NCBI GenBank assembly: GCA_039698075.1
Contig: JBDKTJ010000041.1
Location: 1 to 40,041, forward strand
Reading direction: 5' to 3'
Length of the DNA stretch: 40,041 nucleotides
From: JAJFVC01 sp039698075
GTDB lineage: Bacteria > Planctomycetota > Planctomycetia > Pirellulales > Thermoguttaceae
Shown: piece after piece, positions 33,880 through 40,041 of the stretch
Position numbering within the stretch: position 1 is the stretch's first letter
Layout of the letters: the number at the start of each line of letters is the position of its first letter
Notes under the pieces: model-generated
The model's database searches: none
Seen by the model: only the letters and a program-made list of their open reading frames with translations
What the model was told of the DNA's origin: nothing
Program-made: the position numbers and the translations under genes

Positions 33880-34646
33880 TGGATGAAAATCCCCGCGGCC
33901 ACTCCCAAATTCAACGAATCCACCGTCGGATTCATCGGAATTGTCACGCGGCGGTCGCATTCGGCCAGCCAGCCGGGCCCAAGACCGTCGAACTCGTTGC
34001 CGAACACCAGCGCGGTCCGCGCCGCCGGTGCAAACTGATCGAGCCGTTCGGCCGACGGATCGAGCACGGCCGCGACCCGTTCCAGTCGCCACGTGTTCCG
34101 CAAGGCCGGCAACTCGACCAGCGGATCGTCGGTTCGCACATACGGCACGTCGAGCGACGCCCCCATCGAAACGCGGACGCAGCGGCGCGACAACGGATCG
34201 CACGTCCGACGTCCCAACACCAGGCCTGTCAATCCGAACGCCGCCACGCTGCGAAAGATCAGCCCCAGATTTTCGGGTTTTGTCACCGCCGGGCAGACCA
34301 CGACGCAACAGGCCGACGACGGCGGGCCGCCCAACAAATCGCCCAGCCGCAACTCCGCCGGACGACGCCCGACGGCCAACGCGCCCATGTGAAAGTTGAA
34401 GCCCGCGACTTGCCGCAGCAGTTCCGGGCTGGCCACGTAGATCGGACAGTCCGGCGCCATCGCGGCCAGCGACGCCGCATGCGCCTCGACCGTCAGCAGC
34501 GACTCGGCCCGGCAGCGGCTCCGCAACATGCGTTCGACGACCACGCGCCCCTCGGCCACAAAAACGCTCTCGCCGCGCAACGTCCGGTCGCGCAGATTCC
34601 GATACGCCCGAATGCGAGGATCGTCGAGTCGTTCGATGCGGATCAT
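33849..34646 (-). CDS. SpoU/TrmH family RNA 2'-O-ribose methyltransferase
   Basis: 265 residues. Family members transfer a methyl group from S-adenosylmethionine to a ribose of tRNA or rRNA using a knotted SPOUT fold. N-terminal RNA-binding part (RNLRDRTLRGESVFVAEGRV), then the three SPOUT motifs: motif 1 ENLGLIFRSVAAFG, motif 2 ALVFGNEFDGLGPGWLAECD, motif 3 VDSLNLGVAAGI. Length is typical of the rRNA-type members. The exact nucleotide modified is not readable. It converges on and overlaps the ClC gene by 31 bases; its start lies about 105 bases from the divergent acylase gene. Confidence 0.92.
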   Translation of the reverse strand: MIRIERLDDPRIRAYRNLRDRTLRGESVFVAEGRVVVERMLRSRCRAESLLTVEAHAASLAAMAPDCPIYVASPELLRQVAGFNFHMGALAVGRRPAELRLGDLLGGPPSSACCVVVCPAVTKPENLGLIFRSVAAFGLTGLVLGRRTCDPLSRRCVRVSMGASLDVPYVRTDDPLVELPALRNTWRLERVAAVLDPSAERLDQFAPAARTALVFGNEFDGLGPGWLAECDRRVTIPMNPTVDSLNLGVAAGIFIHHWAAGFACP

Positions 34647-34751
34647 TGTGCGCGCCCTTGGATGGGGGTTGTCTCCCTGATTGTCGAAAAAATCGCCTAT
34701 TTTCGCAACCTATATTTGGATGTCTCACCATCATCCCAAAGGACCTCGGCC

Positions 34752-35891
34752 ATGAAATGCCGCACGACCCTCGGAATCGCTCTTTTTATCGCCGGTTGCG
34801 TGTTGATCGGAAGCGTTCGTCCGACCGCGGCCTGCACCGGCATCCGCATCAAGACGCAAGACGGCTCCGTGCTGGCCGCCCGAACGCTGGAGTTCGCCGC
34901 CAATCTGCAATCCGAGGTTATCGTGATCCCACGAGCCACGGAGTTCGTCGGCACGGCGCCCGGCGGCGGGCCAGGCCTGACCGTGACGTCGAAATACGCG
35001 ATGCTCGGGGCCAACGGATTCGGTCTGCCGGCCATCGTCGACGGTCTGAACGAACGTGGGCTTGCCGTCGCGATTTTCTACTTCCCCGGCTATGCCAAGT
35101 ATCAAGAGATCTCGCCAAACGACGTCGGCAAAGCGATCGCCCCATGGCAACTGCCGACCTATTTGCTCGGCCAGTGCGCCGATGTGGACGAGGCCGTCCG
35201 CGCGGTCCGAGCCGTTCGCGTGGGCGCGGTGGTGCAAAAGGATCTGAACATGGCGCCGCCGTGCCACTACGTCATTCACGACGCCGGCGGGCGGTGCGTT
35301 GTCGTGGAATACGTCGCCGGCCAGCTTGCGATTCACCAAAATCCGCTGGGCGTCATCACCAACTCCCCGGACTTCGATTGGCACGTCACGAATCTGCGCA
35401 ACTACGTCAACCTGACGGTGAACAACGTGCCGCCGGTCGATCTGTCCGGCTTGCGATTCAGCAGTTTCGGGCAGGGGAGCGGCATGTTGGGGCTGCCGGG
35501 CGATTTCACCCCGCCGTCCCGTTTCGTCCGCGCGGTCGCCTTTTCCCAATCGGCGCTGCCGGCCGCCACGGCCCGCGACGGCGTGTTGCAGGCGTTTCAC
35601 ATCTTGAATCAGTTCGACATTCCGAAGGGCGCGGTCCGAGGCGCCGAGCACGGACAAGAGATCAGCGATTACACGCTTTGGACCAGCGTGGCCGACCTGA
35701 CCCATCACCGTTACTATTTCCGAACCTTCGAAAACAGCCGCATCCGAATGGTCGACCTGCACCAAATGGACCTCGACGCCAAAACGATCAAGAAAATTTC
35801 GATGGGCGGCGACGAGGTGATCGAAGATTTGTCGGGCGGAAAGGGGGACGAGGGACAGGGGACGCGAGGCGGGGAACGACCGGGAAATTAA
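34752..35891 (+). CDS. Exported choloylglycine hydrolase / penicillin V acylase-like Ntn hydrolase
   Basis: 379 residues. Ntn hydrolases of this family cleave amide bonds (bile salts, penicillin V, acyl-homoserine lactones) with an N-terminal Cys freed by processing. The signal sequence MKCRTTLGIALFIAGCVLIG ends at TAA, leaving Cys28 first in CTGIRIKTQDGSVLAARTLE; the Arg and acidic residue of ARTLE, the segment VDGLNERGLAVAIFYFPG, the Asn in GVITNSPDFDW and the Arg in PPSRFVRAVAFS match family active-site positions. AAAGGA lies about 9 bases before the ATG. Exported location and ARTLEF favour the penicillin-acylase/AHL-acylase side; substrate unproven. The last 20 residues (GGKGDEGQGTRGGERPGN) come from a G-rich repeat and look like a graft. 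Confidence 0.88.
   Translation: MKCRTTLGIALFIAGCVLIGSVRPTAACTGIRIKTQDGSVLAARTLEFAANLQSEVIVIPRATEFVGTAPGGGPGLTVTSKYAMLGANGFGLPAIVDGLNERGLAVAIFYFPGYAKYQEISPNDVGKAIAPWQLPTYLLGQCADVDEAVRAVRAVRVGAVVQKDLNMAPPCHYVIHDAGGRCVVVEYVAGQLAIHQNPLGVITNSPDFDWHVTNLRNYVNLTVNNVPPVDLSGLRFSSFGQGSGMLGLPGDFTPPSRFVRAVAFSQSALPAATARDGVLQAFHILNQFDIPKGAVRGAEHGQEISDYTLWTSVADLTHHRYYFRTFENSRIRMVDLHQMDLDAKTIKKISMGGDEVIEDLSGGKGDEGQGTRGGERPGN
35844..35875 (+). repeat. G-rich 32-base repeat, copy at the acylase C-terminus
   Basis: Starts GGGGACGAGGGACAGGGG and ends CGAGGCGGGGA. It matches 29781-29812 at 27 of 32 positions. It encodes the Gly/Arg/Glu-rich tail just before the stop codon. Confidence 0.6.
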
Positions 35892-35920
35892 ACCTCAAAA
35901 CCAAACGAGTGCAAAACACA

Positions 35921-35950
35921 TCCCACGCCCCCGATCCCTCGCCCCCCTCC
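35921..35950 (-). repeat. G-rich island between convergent acylase and helicase genes
   Basis: On the minus strand GGAGGGGGGCGAGGGATCGG continues into GGGCGTGGGA. It is partly complementary in RNA to the G-rich copy 45 bases upstream, so the pair could fold into a long imperfect hairpin between the two convergent stops and act as a terminator. Confidence 0.45.
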
Positions 35951-35951
35951 G

Positions 35952-38369
35952 TCATTCGCCTTCTTCAACCTCCTCGAGCGCCTTGTCGGTGCTGGCCGGG
36001 TCGATGCGACGACAGCTTTCGGCCAATTGCCCGGCGATGTCGGTCAGGTCGGCTTGCCAATCCGCCTCGGCCACCTCGGGCGGGCTAAGCCGCACAAACT
36101 CGTTCACCAACAGAATCAGCCGCAACAGGTGGCGAAAGATCACGCCCTCTTGCTTTTGAAGCGACTTACTCGTCACGTACTTGTTGAAATCGCCGCCGAA
36201 CTGCAGCAGCTCGCCGGCCGCCCACACCGGCGCGGTCCGCAAGTCGTGGACGCCTGGAAAATCGTAATCGAACAGCCGACGCAACTTTTCGGCCAGCGTC
36301 AGCACCCAGGTGCGTTCCTCGTCGTCGAACGTGCGATGCCGCCGGTCTTCTTCCGGATCGCGGTTGGCCGGCGACAGTTCCTCGGGCGTGACCAGTCCGA
36401 GCTGCAACAGTTGCGCGTCGAGCCGGCCGGCGGCCAGCGGACCCGGCGGCAATTCGTCTTGTCGCGGCACGCGGACGAACCGGCCCACCGATCGCGGCAA
36501 CTCCAACACGCTCTCCATCGCCTGAATCCGCTCGTTGCGATCGGCGATGCCTAGTTGATTCACCAAAAACACCGCGTACAGCGGATGGATGCCGCGAAAC
36601 ATCGAAAGCAGCGACAGTCGTTCGGTCGGCCGGGCCAGCATCGGATGGTATTGCGGCAGCGGCTCGAGCGTCGCCGGTTTTTCCGAAAACCCGAACGTAA
36701 ACTCCACCCGTTTCGCCTCGCGTTGCTTCGTCTGTTCGGCGGCCGCTTGCATTTCGGCCAACTGATCGGCCGTCGGCGGCTCCGGCTCCAACGTCACGTA
36801 GCCCGCCCGCCACAAGGTCATCAACATCCGATCCAACTCGCGCTGGCCGGCCTCGAGATGGGCGGCGTCCATCAGCCGTTTGCCGACCTGATGGCGAATC
36901 CGCTCCACTTCCGGCGACGCGTCGAGCATGTAGGCCAGCAACCGCCAGGGGATCGCGCCGCGACTGTGCAGATGGCCCGGCGGCGCCGCGCAAAGTTTGT
37001 GGAACTGCGCCTCAGTCCAATATTGCTCGTTCGCCCGGTGCGTCGGCATCTTTTTCTTCAGCGCCTTTTTGGCCTTCAGCAGCCCGGGGTCTTTCGTGTC
37101 CTCGGGAATCTGATCGTACTTCTCGCGCCAGCGGGCGATTTTGACGTCGTCCTCATGGGCCAGCACGAACACGTGCCCTTCGGCGTCGAATTGCGGACGA
37201 CCGGCGCGGCCGAAGATTTGATGGGCCGTGCTCGGGTCGAGCAGTTTTTTCTTCTCGGGCGGACCTTTCATGATGCTCGGCACGACGACCGACCGGGCCG
37301 GCAGATTGATGCCCGCCGAAAGCGTCTCGGTGCACGTGGCCACCGACAATAGTTTTCGCTGGAAAAGCTCCTCAACGATGCGGCGATATTTCGGCAGCAC
37401 GCCGGCGTGATGGACGCCGACCCCGCGCATCAACAGTTGCTTCAGCTTGGGACCGGCGCCTTGCGACCAGTCGTGTTTTTCCAACTCGGCAGCCAATCGC
37501 TTCTGCTGCCCGTCGGCCAACACGCCCTTGCCTTTTAGTTGCTCGGCGACCGTCCAACACTCTTCACGATTGAAGCAAAACACCAGGGCGGGCGTCGTTC
37601 GGGCTTGGTCGTCGCCTTGGGCCATCGCTTCCAACTGTTCAGTCAGCAGCATGTCGCCGACCCAATGGTATCGCAGCGGCACTTTGCGATGATCGCCCGA
37701 GACCAACTCCAACTGCCGATGATGACTGTGCCGCAGCCAATGCAAAAATTCCGTGGCGTTGCCCACCGTGGCCGACAACAACAGCGTTCGAACGTGCGCC
37801 GGCAGCAGCCCCAGCGACAGCTCCCACACGATGCCTCGCTCGGGATCGGCAAAGCTGTGGAACTCGTCCATCACCACCGCGCTGACCCGATCGAAATCGA
37901 ACAGCGGGGCAGGGGATTCGGGATTGGAAGACTCCGCCGCCCCCACGTCTCTCGCCCCACGCCCCTCGCCCCCGTCATGCAGCAGACGGTTCAGCAGAAT
38001 CTCGGCCACGACGACCAACACCCGGGCGTCGGGATTTTCGCGGCGATTGCCGGTCACCAGCCCGACGTCCTCCGGGGCGAATCCCCAACGAACGGCCGCC
38101 GCTTGCATCTCGCGGAACTTCTGCTCGCACAAGGCGATCAGCGGCGTCGTGTAATATGCGATCGTGCCGGTGTGCAGGGCCTCGAACAACGCGGCCTCGG
38201 CGATCAACGTCTTGCCGGTTCCCGTAGGCGTACAGACCAGCACGCCCTGATCGGAGGCGAACCACGCCAACAACGCCTCTTCCTGAATCGAATACGGCTT
38301 GTACGGCAGTTGATCGAGATAGCGACTGACCAGTTCGTCGCGTGTTGGGCGTGGGGCGGCGTCGGACAT
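35952..38369 (-). CDS. Ski2-like DExH-box helicase
   Basis: 805 residues from the ATG at 38369; a GTG at 38408 is an unlikely alternative because it overlaps the upstream gene. Superfamily 2 helicases unwind RNA or DNA with ATP. Motif I VCTPTGTGKTLIAEAA (Lys53), Ia YYTTPLIALCEQKF, II VVMDEFHSFADPERG (168-171), III LLLSATVGN, motif IV-V region with TCTETLSAGINLPARSVVVP and VI QIFGRAGRPQFDAEG, the last typical of the Ski2/Mtr4 group. The region after 430 is helical and family-specific (KKALKKKMPTHRANEQYWTE). Residues about 132-157 (HDGGEGRGARDVGAAESSNP) derive from a G-rich repeat between motifs Ia and II. It starts 8 bases after the nitroreductase stop, so the two are probably cotranscribed. 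RNA is the more likely substrate. Confidence 0.9.
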   Translation of the reverse strand: MSDAAPRPTRDELVSRYLDQLPYKPYSIQEEALLAWFASDQGVLVCTPTGTGKTLIAEAALFEALHTGTIAYYTTPLIALCEQKFREMQAAAVRWGFAPEDVGLVTGNRRENPDARVLVVVAEILLNRLLHDGGEGRGARDVGAAESSNPESPAPLFDFDRVSAVVMDEFHSFADPERGIVWELSLGLLPAHVRTLLLSATVGNATEFLHWLRHSHHRQLELVSGDHRKVPLRYHWVGDMLLTEQLEAMAQGDDQARTTPALVFCFNREECWTVAEQLKGKGVLADGQQKRLAAELEKHDWSQGAGPKLKQLLMRGVGVHHAGVLPKYRRIVEELFQRKLLSVATCTETLSAGINLPARSVVVPSIMKGPPEKKKLLDPSTAHQIFGRAGRPQFDAEGHVFVLAHEDDVKIARWREKYDQIPEDTKDPGLLKAKKALKKKMPTHRANEQYWTEAQFHKLCAAPPGHLHSRGAIPWRLLAYMLDASPEVERIRHQVGKRLMDAAHLEAGQRELDRMLMTLWRAGYVTLEPEPPTADQLAEMQAAAEQTKQREAKRVEFTFGFSEKPATLEPLPQYHPMLARPTERLSLLSMFRGIHPLYAVFLVNQLGIADRNERIQAMESVLELPRSVGRFVRVPRQDELPPGPLAAGRLDAQLLQLGLVTPEELSPANRDPEEDRRHRTFDDEERTWVLTLAEKLRRLFDYDFPGVHDLRTAPVWAAGELLQFGGDFNKYVTSKSLQKQEGVIFRHLLRLILLVNEFVRLSPPEVAEADWQADLTDIAGQLAESCRRIDPASTDKALEEVEEGE
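37942..37973 (-). repeat. G-rich 32-base repeat, copy inside the helicase gene
   Basis: On the minus strand it starts GGGGGCGAGGGGCGTGGGG and ends GAGAGACGTGGG, matching 29781-29812 at 25 of 32 positions. It is in frame and encodes a Gly/Arg/Ala-rich loop. Next to it lies an AATCCC-type stretch (about 37905-37930). Confidence 0.55.
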
Positions 38370-38377
38370 GACCGATT

Positions 38378-38908
38378 TTACCCCTCTCCGCCATAACGAT
38401 TGAACCACGCGCGCTGGTCGAACGCAAGTTTTTCGACGACCGACACCGGCTCGACCGGCACCCCGATCGGCAACAACACGCGAACATGCAAATGGTCGGG
38501 AATGCTCAGCAGTTGGGCAATGCGGGCGGCGCGATTTTCACGCCTCAGCACGCCGTCCAACCACACGCTGGCATAGCCCAGCGACGTGATCGCAAGCAGC
38601 ATGTTCTCGACCGCCGCCGCGCAGTCTTCGGCCGCAAACGACACGTCGGCGAACACCGGACGCGGATCGGCCACGCAGACGATCATCGCCTTGGCCGTCC
38701 AACAAACCGACTTGTCGACGATCGCCGCGATCTCACGCACCAGCCGCACGTCGTCGACCACAACCAGCGACGCCACCTGGCCGTTGCACGCCGACGGAGC
38801 GCTCAAGCCGGCTTGCGCGATCGTCCGCAGATCGTCGCGCGAAACGGGCGCGTCGGTGAACTCGCCGCGATAGCTGTGCCGATTGGCAATGGCTTCCAAA
38901 AGATCCAT
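38378..38908 (-). CDS. Nitroreductase family protein
   Basis: 176 residues. Family members are cytoplasmic FMN flavoproteins that reduce nitro groups, quinones or related compounds with NAD(P)H. N-terminal FMN-phosphate motif AIANRHSYRGEFTDAPVSRD, then LRTIAQAGLSAPSACNGQVA and the C-terminal AAVENMLLAITSLGYASVWL. CCTCCT at 38916-38921 (AGGAGG on the minus strand) gives a strong ribosome-binding site 7 bases before the ATG. The protein is short for the family but complete. It is followed after 8 bases by the helicase gene and preceded by groES with a 109-base gap that holds the dispersed repeat. Substrate unknown. Confidence 0.9.
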   Translation of the reverse strand: MDLLEAIANRHSYRGEFTDAPVSRDDLRTIAQAGLSAPSACNGQVASLVVVDDVRLVREIAAIVDKSVCWTAKAMIVCVADPRPVFADVSFAAEDCAAAVENMLLAITSLGYASVWLDGVLRRENRAARIAQLLSIPDHLHVRVLLPIGVPVEPVSVVEKLAFDQRAWFNRYGGEG

Positions 38909-38958
38909 GACGGAGCCTCCTGGCGATCAAACGCCGTTCGCCCAAACAGGTCCACACC

Positions 38959-39011
38959 ATTGCGTGGTTTTCGCGATCGCAGCACTTTCGGTTTGCCGCG
39001 GTTTTCTTTAG
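38959..39011 (-). repeat. Dispersed intergenic repeat, copy 2
   Basis: 53 bases matching 10996-11048 at 43 positions without gaps. On the minus strand the core is CTAAAGAAAACCGCGGCAAA followed by CCGAAAG, beginning 6 bases after the groES stop codon and ending about 50 bases before the nitroreductase start. Three A-rich blocks lie at offsets 7, 18 and 41, roughly helical spacing for the first two. Confidence 0.7.
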
Positions 39012-39017
39012 CCGTCG

Positions 39018-39305
39018 TCACGAGACAATGGCCAGAATCTCGTCCTCGCCCATGATCAAAAGCTCCTCGCCGTTGACGGTCACCTCCGTGCCGGCGTAGC
39101 GATCGAACAACACGCGGTCGCCCTCGCTCACCTGATGGGCGGCGCGACGACCATCGGGCAGCAGCCAACCATCGCCGGTCGACAAAACGCGGCCCTGTCG
39201 CGGTTTCTGTTTCGCTGCGTCGGGCAAGACGATTCCCGCCGCGGTTTTTTCCTCGCTCGGCAATCGTCGGACAACGACGTGGGCGCCAATCGGAACGATC
39301 TTCAT
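39018..39305 (-). CDS. groES: Co-chaperonin GroES
   Basis: 95 residues. GroES caps the GroEL ring during ATP-driven protein folding in the cytoplasm. MKIVPIGAHVVVRRLPSEEK, the mobile loop with its GroEL-binding tripeptide in KTAAGIVLPDAAK, RQGRVLSTGDG, GDRVLFDRYAGTEVTVNGEE and the C-terminal LIMGEDEILAIV are all in the normal order and the length is usual. GGAGGG lies about 9 bases before the ATG. No groEL gene follows; a nitroreductase does. I saw no CIRCE-type inverted repeat upstream, but a promoter-like pair is present. The window holds only one member of the usual pair. Confidence 0.96.
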   Translation of the reverse strand: MKIVPIGAHVVVRRLPSEEKTAAGIVLPDAAKQKPRQGRVLSTGDGWLLPDGRRAAHQVSEGDRVLFDRYAGTEVTVNGEELLIMGEDEILAIVS

Positions 39306-39355
39306 GGACGATAACCCTCCGCGAAAAGCCTACCCCTTGGATTCAATCCGACTCA

Positions 39356-39384
39356 ATTCTTCCGCGCCGTGCGTCGGCTTTCAA
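39356..39384 (-). promoter_or_regulatory. groES promoter candidate
   Basis: On the minus strand TTGAAA (39384-39379) and AAGAAT (39361-39356) are spaced by 17 bases, giving a start near 39349 and a leader of about 43 bases. Confidence 0.4.
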
Positions 39385-39435
39385 GAGGGCCACCTTACGG
39401 AGGGGCAATCGAACGCTGCGCACCCCCCGCTCCGA

Positions 39436-40041
39436 TCAGGGATGACGACGAGGCTCCCGATCCGCGTCGGTCAGTCCCAATCGGGCCAGCCATCGTCCGT
39501 GGCGCGACGATTCCGTATTGGCCGACGATGCCGCGGGCGATTTTTCCGCAGGCCGCGACTCCTCGAGTTCCGCGCGTTGTCGCGCGATCTTCGCTCGCTC
39601 CAGCGCCAGATCCACCTCCGCCTGACGGAGTTTTTCTCGCCATTCCGCCTGCAATCGCTTCAATTGTTCCCGCTCTTGGCGGATCACGGCGTCGCTGTTG
39701 ACGGCCTGCTCGATCAACTCCTTGTCCGACGTCTTGCCGGCCAACTCGCGCTGTTTCTCGTCCAATTGCCGTTTCAAATCCTGAATCTCAAGATCCTTGG
39801 CCGCAATCACCTCGTCGGTGGTGTGCAACACCTCAACGATCGTCATTCGCTCGGTCTGCGAAGCCTCGTCGTCGACCTCGGCGTCGGCGTCCGCATCCGC
39901 CTCCAACGCCGCGAGAATGCGTTTTTTTTCCGCCTCCCAATCGAGCCGTGGCTCCTGACGCGCTTGACGCGTCAACCGCGAGGCCGTCGATCGGGTTTTG
40001 GCCAACCGCTCCTGGAGGTCGACGATTTGGCTCTTTGCCTG
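39436..40041 (-). CDS. Coiled-coil protein of unknown function (cut by window edge)
   Basis: The frame is open to the window edge, so the N-terminus is missing; about 201 residues are visible. Apart from a TTG at 40005 no start codon is evident, and the upstream residues (AKSQIVDLQERLAKTRS) continue the same heptad pattern, so the true start is outside. Most of the chain is charged and Leu/Gln/Glu-rich with heptad spacing (KDLEIQDLKRQLDEKQRELA, QEREQLKRLQAEWREKLRQA, LALERAKIARQRAELE), typical of a long coiled coil. An acidic Ala/Asp run (ADADADAEVDDEASQ) interrupts it. It ends in HGRWLARLGLTDADREPRRH. No membrane segment in the visible part. Possible structural or scaffold role; no family recognised. 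Confidence 0.75.
   Translation of the reverse strand, partial: QAKSQIVDLQERLAKTRSTASRLTRQARQEPRLDWEAEKKRILAALEADADADAEVDDEASQTERMTIVEVLHTTDEVIAAKDLEIQDLKRQLDEKQRELAGKTSDKELIEQAVNSDAVIRQEREQLKRLQAEWREKLRQAEVDLALERAKIARQRAELEESRPAEKSPAASSANTESSRHGRWLARLGLTDADREPRRHP

Noticed and set aside
35889..35918. Possible fourth copy of the dispersed repeat after the acylase stop (TTAAACCTCAAAACCAAACG)
   Set aside because: Only scattered A-rich similarity; an alignment needs several gaps and falls well below the other three copies.
39306..39435. CIRCE/HrcA operator upstream of groES
   Set aside because: No TTAGCACTC-N9-GAGTGCTAA-like inverted repeat is present.

Overview
The window looks like a high-GC chromosomal segment from a planctomycete, probably a Pirellulales-like lineage. 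The evidence is an oversized SecA, an OPT-family transporter, a Nramp-Usp fusion, a Ski2-like helicase, a BBP2-like outer-membrane barrel, a thioredoxin-YHS protein and a Kdo transferase (so a lipid-A outer membrane). That assignment is inference from gene content; no rRNA marker is present. Coding density is high. I see no tRNA, rRNA, CRISPR array, phage or insertion-sequence gene.

Layout. 1-4420 (minus strand): a cut sugar-isomerase-like TIM barrel with an eroded metal site, a BRCT-MerR-TPR protein, and one protein joining a 2-hydroxyacyl-CoA dehydratase activase to a dehydratase-like iron-sulfur domain. 4421-4901: gene-free, holding a candidate promoter and structured RNA. 4902-8916: glycyl-tRNA synthetase, rubrerythrin, a small unknown protein, an alkyltransferase and a conserved unknown protein. 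8963-18295 (plus strand): Nramp-Usp, then a probable operon of a cytochrome bd-like/cytochrome c membrane protein, an RND adaptor and an RND pump. 18305-21159 (minus): an outer-membrane barrel and a secreted thioredoxin-YHS protein. 21160-23224: rho behind a long leader with two candidate promoters. 23267-31661 (minus): a TPR lipoprotein, OPT transporter, SecA and WaaA. 32035-40041: a ClC antiporter/channel, a SpoU-type RNA methyltransferase, a choloylglycine hydrolase-like enzyme, a Ski2-like helicase, a nitroreductase, GroES and a cut coiled-coil protein.

Functional themes. Many genes concern the envelope: protein export (SecA), LPS core (WaaA), efflux (MFP/RND), transport (Nramp, OPT, ClC), a porin-like barrel and exported thiol or acylase enzymes. 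Rubrerythrin, the alkyltransferase and the iron-sulfur reductase-like fusion point to redox and stress chemistry.

The most unusual signals are partly non-coding. One is a dispersed intergenic repeat whose 27-base core recurs three times; two copies match over 53 bases, and the third contains the glyQS stop codon. Another is a G-rich 32-base repeat found inside three unrelated reading frames, with degenerate relatives in a fourth gene and one intergenic gap. The candidate structured RNA at 4493-4657 and the long rho leader also merit attention. I found no clear defence or secondary-metabolism system; the best candidates for undescribed biology are the activase-dehydratase fusion, the cytochrome/RND operon and the two repeat families.
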